Part shown: piece by piece, positions 60,471 to 64,000 of the stretch
How the letters are laid out: each line of letters opens with the position of its first letter
How positions within the stretch are numbered: the first letter of the stretch is position 1
NCBI GenBank assembly: GCA_932294295.1
Contig: OW028581.1
Span: 39,867,495 to 39,931,494, forward strand
Length of the DNA stretch: 64,000 bases
From: Alitta virens
Taxonomy: Eukaryota; Annelida; Polychaeta; Phyllodocida; Nereididae
Direction: 5' to 3'
The notes under the pieces: model-generated
Database searches by the model: none
The model's input: the letters and a program-made list of their open reading frames with translations, nothing else
Told to the model about the DNA's origin: nothing
Program-made: the position numbers and the translations under genes

Positions 60471-60894
60471 AGGGGTGTGCACACTGTCCCAGATATGACC
60501 TACGTATGACGACGGACGTGCAAAAATGGGCTATGCGTCCTCACTCGTGCCTCTGTTAATCACGGATAAATTGTTTCCACAAGCGTACATGAGGTAGGTC
60601 GTAAAGCGCTCGTAAATCGCTCGTACATCGCTCGTACATTTCTCGTACATCGCTCCAACATCGCTCGTAGATCTCCATTAAGTACATATGGCCAAGGATG
60701 GCCATGGACGTACGTATAATGTATGTACAACATATGTAAAATGCATGGTCATGGATGATTTAGCTCTATCAGGAGCAAGAGTATCCTTGAATCGCTAGTA
60801 AAATGAACTACGGATGGCCAAGGATGAGCAAGAGTAAATATATTTTTTCATCCATGGTCATACGTAGGTCTTATATGTGACAGTGAACGCCCCT
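60471..60894. mobile_element. Harbinger-like MITE, 424 bp
   Basis: Imperfect ~39-bp terminal inverted repeats: AGGGGTGTGCACACTGTCCC, then AGATATGACCTACGTATGAC on the left and its near reverse complement ending ...CAGTGAACGCCCCT on the right. Flanking bases are TGA and TTA, compatible with a diverged 3-bp TWA target duplication as used by Harbinger. Inside, about 60,600-60,670, are six copies of an ATCGCTCGTAC-type unit. There is no ORF. Confidence 0.75.
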
Positions 60895-60958
60895 TTAGCA
60901 AGCAGCATAAGTCCCTATTTTGTTATTTATGTTATTTACTGCATATCTGTATTTTAAG

Positions 60959-61090
60959 AGGAAAAGTATGCTGCAGCCATGGGTGAGATTTGCATGGACG
61001 AGGAGTACCTAGAAGCAGTGTCACCAATCTTACAGGAATTTGTTGTGCCTTCAAACATTGCTCTCCACCTCACGTCGCACTTAGGCCAAG
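60959..61090 (+). CDS. Probable host exon: receptor-tyrosine-kinase-like juxtamembrane/kinase start
   Basis: Between TATTTTAAG and the donor GTAGTTTTTC an open 132-bp stretch reads MGEICMDEEYLEAVSPILQE, then FVVPSNIALHLTSHLGQG. The pattern, with an acidic Leu-x-x-x-Val start, VVxPSxxxxH and Leu-Gly-x-Gly at the donor, matches the juxtamembrane segment leading into the Gly-rich loop of MET/RON-type receptor kinases (VIGRGHFG). The donor is phase 1, splitting a Gly codon. The next exon would carry FG.V and is not in the window. It could instead be an initial exon starting at ATG 60,979. It is too short for routine ORF calling. Confidence 0.5.
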
Positions 61091-64000
61091 GTAGTTTTTC
61101 TGTTCTTTCAATAAACTGATGTATCCACCACAATAGAAATTATTTTACTGCCATATTACTTTCTATCAAATGAAACTCAAATAATCTCTAACATTCGCGC
61201 ACGTGCTACCACGACGTTGCGTCATGAGGAAGTAAACAAAATGGAATTATATCGATTCACTATGGACCTAAATTAACTTGCAGCTGTATTAAATAGCATG
61301 GAGTTAGTTTCTCATGGGTTTCAAAGGGGTATTTGTTAAAACTGGAATTCATGGAAATCATTAAAATTCCAAGACTCTCTCACACCGCAGAAACCACAAA
61401 TTTCCAAAATATAACTTTACCAGGGTGTTCATTATTATCTGAAATTATGAATATGAAATCATCTTAAAATGACCCAAATTAAAAAAGTTCACCTATTCCA
61501 TGCACCTAACGATATGTTTCAGGACGATTTTTGGATGCACCTGAGCATTTACGGTACTTTGTTCTAGGTTTCCTTTAGCTATAAAGCCTGTGATGATTAA
61601 CTTTCTATTTAATTTCATCCTCTTGTATTTCCATCTTTCAAGTTTAACATCATACAAAATAGGTGAAAGAGGGCTGTCAATGTACAGCTTGAATCATGAA
61701 GTCATGTTTATTGAATACAGAACCTGATTGCACTAAAAAAAAAAGGCAAGAAATCTGTAAATCTGAAGAAAGCAACATCTACATGGGCAATTGTGCCACA
61801 TTTTCCATGTGTTTTCCTTTCCTTGAATTACCGTACGTTTACAGGCAGAAAACGAGCCATGCGTAAACCATGCATTTCTGGTTCGCATGAAATCCATGCA
61901 GAAAACGCATTGATTTCATGTGTTACATATGGAAACCATTAGTTTTTCTATACATGAATGTCATATATAGTTTTTATAGTTTATGATGAGGCCTACACAT
62001 ATTGCATACTCTCTTGCGTTCAAAAAATAACGCAAATGCATATGATACTTTTAAAGATTATATTTACATAAATAAAATCAACACATATGCCTGGCACACA
62101 ATAAACATAATTTACAATGAAAAAAAAATTGAATAATTGCTTTTTCTTGGATACTACAGTAATTGACTATAAATACTAAATACAGTGATATAATTTGTGT
62201 AAATTAAAAAAAGGACTATATAACCCAATGACTATCATTGACATTAGAAACTCAAATATTTGAATCCGACAAATTTCGGAGTAAAACAAGAATACATACC
62301 AATTTCTCACAACAGTTTCCTTTCATGGGCTGTAATGCGAATGATGTATACGCAATGTTGGCCTGATCAGTTTATGAGTTGCTCCTGCAGATGAATTGAC
62401 ACTTATTAATGTAAAATTAATATTTCTGCTGCATGGAAATATGTTTCAATACCAAATCAATTCATTTCCATCTAATATCAAAATCAATTACATATTGTTA
62501 TATGGCAATCTTTAGTGACCAAGACTTCATATTCCATATAACTGAATGTCAATGCCACAATGAAGGTCAAAAACTTTTCCAAAAAAATTAAAATGTATGT
62601 AATGAAATCAACTGAACACTGTCTATGCCTCAATGATACTTGGTGTGACACTTAGTCAGCTTAAATGACTAGCTGTCAGACGCAGACAAATTGATGAAAT
62701 AAGTCTTGGAGTCCATGTTACATATTTATCTCATGGGGGGGGGGGGGGGTTAAGGGAGTCTTGTACTTGTCTCAGCATAGACATCGAACGACATCCAGCA
62801 TCTCATAAAAGAAATTCTTTTTTAAATGGAACAGCCCTAATCAATTTATGCCAAACTCCTTGAAAAATACATTCCGTGAATTTGGTAGCTGGAGATGTAA
62901 TCCACCAGTGTTTCATGACATCATATCACTGGTTAACAGTGAGTGGCAGCTTGTGACATCACCATAACTAAAAACAAACAAAAATTGCTCAGTGCACAAT
63001 TTCAATTAGATCAAATGACCATTTAGCTTCGTTTAGTAACTTTTGGATGAATAAAATAAATATATAAATTTCATCTTTTTATTTTTAAAAACATCAATTC
63101 CCAACCTAAAAGAGCTATAGGACTTTGTAGCAAATCTACGAAATGTTAACAAACAAAATACATAAATGAGCTCTTGAAACAAATAAACTGAACTTATTTT
63201 TGCAAATATTGAATTTGCAAACTATTATGTGATTTATTCATTAAAAAACATAACCAAATGGCTATAATTTTTAATTGAAAATCTTCATTACATTCAAAAA
63301 CACACTGTTATTGTAAGAAACAGTTCATAAAATTTCTGTGATGGTCACCGATTTCTCTCGAGCTTCCTGTTGTGTGTAGGCCTTAGAAGTAAGTTGATCT
63401 GTTCCGATCGCTTCATGACGAAAACTGGCAGTCACCACAAATAACTGCCGAAGGGGTAACACTTATAAATTAAAGCGCAAATGAATTTGATGAATACACT
63501 CAAATAAGAATCATTATTATTATCTTATTTATTCATAAGTTCAATTTTGAAATAAAATAAAATGCAAATTTTAAATTGGAAATTCACTATCAACTTGGTC
63601 AGTTCAATATACATGTTTCATAAATAAAATATATGTAGTATTTTGACAAAACGATGTACTTGTCAGAACGTTTCTGAATAAATGGTATTATCCACTAGGG
63701 TGTTGTAGGTTGCATTTGGCCATGCACCATGCTGTATGAATACTTTTGTCCATGTACAATAACACATACGTTCCTTTAGTACATAATGATGAAAGCTGAT
63801 TCAACATAATATTGTGCTGATGTTACTACACAGTTAGGATATATTTGCCCATTGGATTTTGAAATGGCTATCGTATTTGGATTAGAAAGAATTATAGAAC
63901 ATTTAAAGTTTTTTTTCAATATGTTGATTTTACATAAAACGTGAAACAGTGATAAACATACTACCAAAATTAGTTCTATGTTTAAATTATTATCCAAAAG
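61091..64000. other. Probable long intron, nothing coding recognised
   Basis: AT-rich, with no ORF of interest on either strand. A G-run of 14 or more lies at about 62,737-62,752, and A/T simple sequence is scattered through it. The minus-strand 73-codon frame at 63,776-63,997 has no recognisable domain and is AT-driven. Transposon ends were not seen. Confidence 0.5.

Noticed and set aside
1..64000. tRNA, rRNA or other structured RNA genes
   Set aside because: No cloverleaf with A/B boxes or rRNA core was recognised by eye; the tRNA-like CCA end at 34,852-34,869 is the retroelement primer binding site.

Overview
This is a eukaryotic window of about 64 kb, AT-rich overall, with GT/AG-spliced host exons separated by introns of hundreds to thousands of bases and a very heavy load of transposable elements. 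CR1/L2-type (Jockey superfamily) LINEs, Ty3/gypsy LTR elements, PIF/Harbinger DNA transposons and a short TTAGGG-type tract point to an aquatic invertebrate metazoan. I lean towards a marine deuterostome or lophotrochozoan, but cannot name the species from sequence alone.

Layout. (i) 1-1,482: mostly empty, with one doubtful minus-strand exon. (ii) 1,483-11,320, plus strand: an 11-exon host gene whose splice phases all agree (1,971 coding nt, 656 aa). It joins a kyphoscoliosis-peptidase (KY/hillarin) transglutaminase-like region to a C-terminal RNF4-like RING. A decayed antisense LINE fills intron 4, and inverted repeats surround exon 5. (iii) 11.7-16.9 kb: two decayed LINEs whose ORF1 regions carry a coiled coil + NADAR + GDSL-esterase, and PHD + NADAR + CCHC knuckles. 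(iv) 16,945-35,701: an 18.76-kb Ty3/gypsy-like endogenous retrovirus on the minus strand. It has 832-bp LTRs that look identical and a 4-bp target duplication, and it sits inside the RT of the second LINE. It carries gag, pro, pol, an unknown accessory ORF and a 1,518-codon envelope-like ORF in which an LRR/LRRCT ectodomain precedes a furin-cleaved, baculovirus-F-like fusion subunit. (v) 35.7-43.2 kb: the rest of the interrupted LINE, repeats, LINE fragments, a short telomeric-type tract and a second copy of a TIR element. (vi) 43.2-59.45 kb: a nearly complete LINE whose ORF1p is fused to a NADAR domain. ORF1 is interrupted by a 10.2-kb TIR element with a 6-bp duplication, which in turn contains a PIF/Harbinger transposon and a truncated gypsy element. 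(vii) 59.45-64 kb: a Harbinger-like MITE, then one probable host exon resembling the juxtamembrane/kinase start of a MET-like receptor, then intron.

Two observations stand out. NADAR (the ADP-ribose N-glycosidase fold) occurs in three architecturally different LINE ORF1 proteins in one 64-kb window. And the LTR element has an envelope with an LRR receptor-like ectodomain. The KY-RING fusion in the host gene is a third. No database search was possible, so novelty statements are inference.
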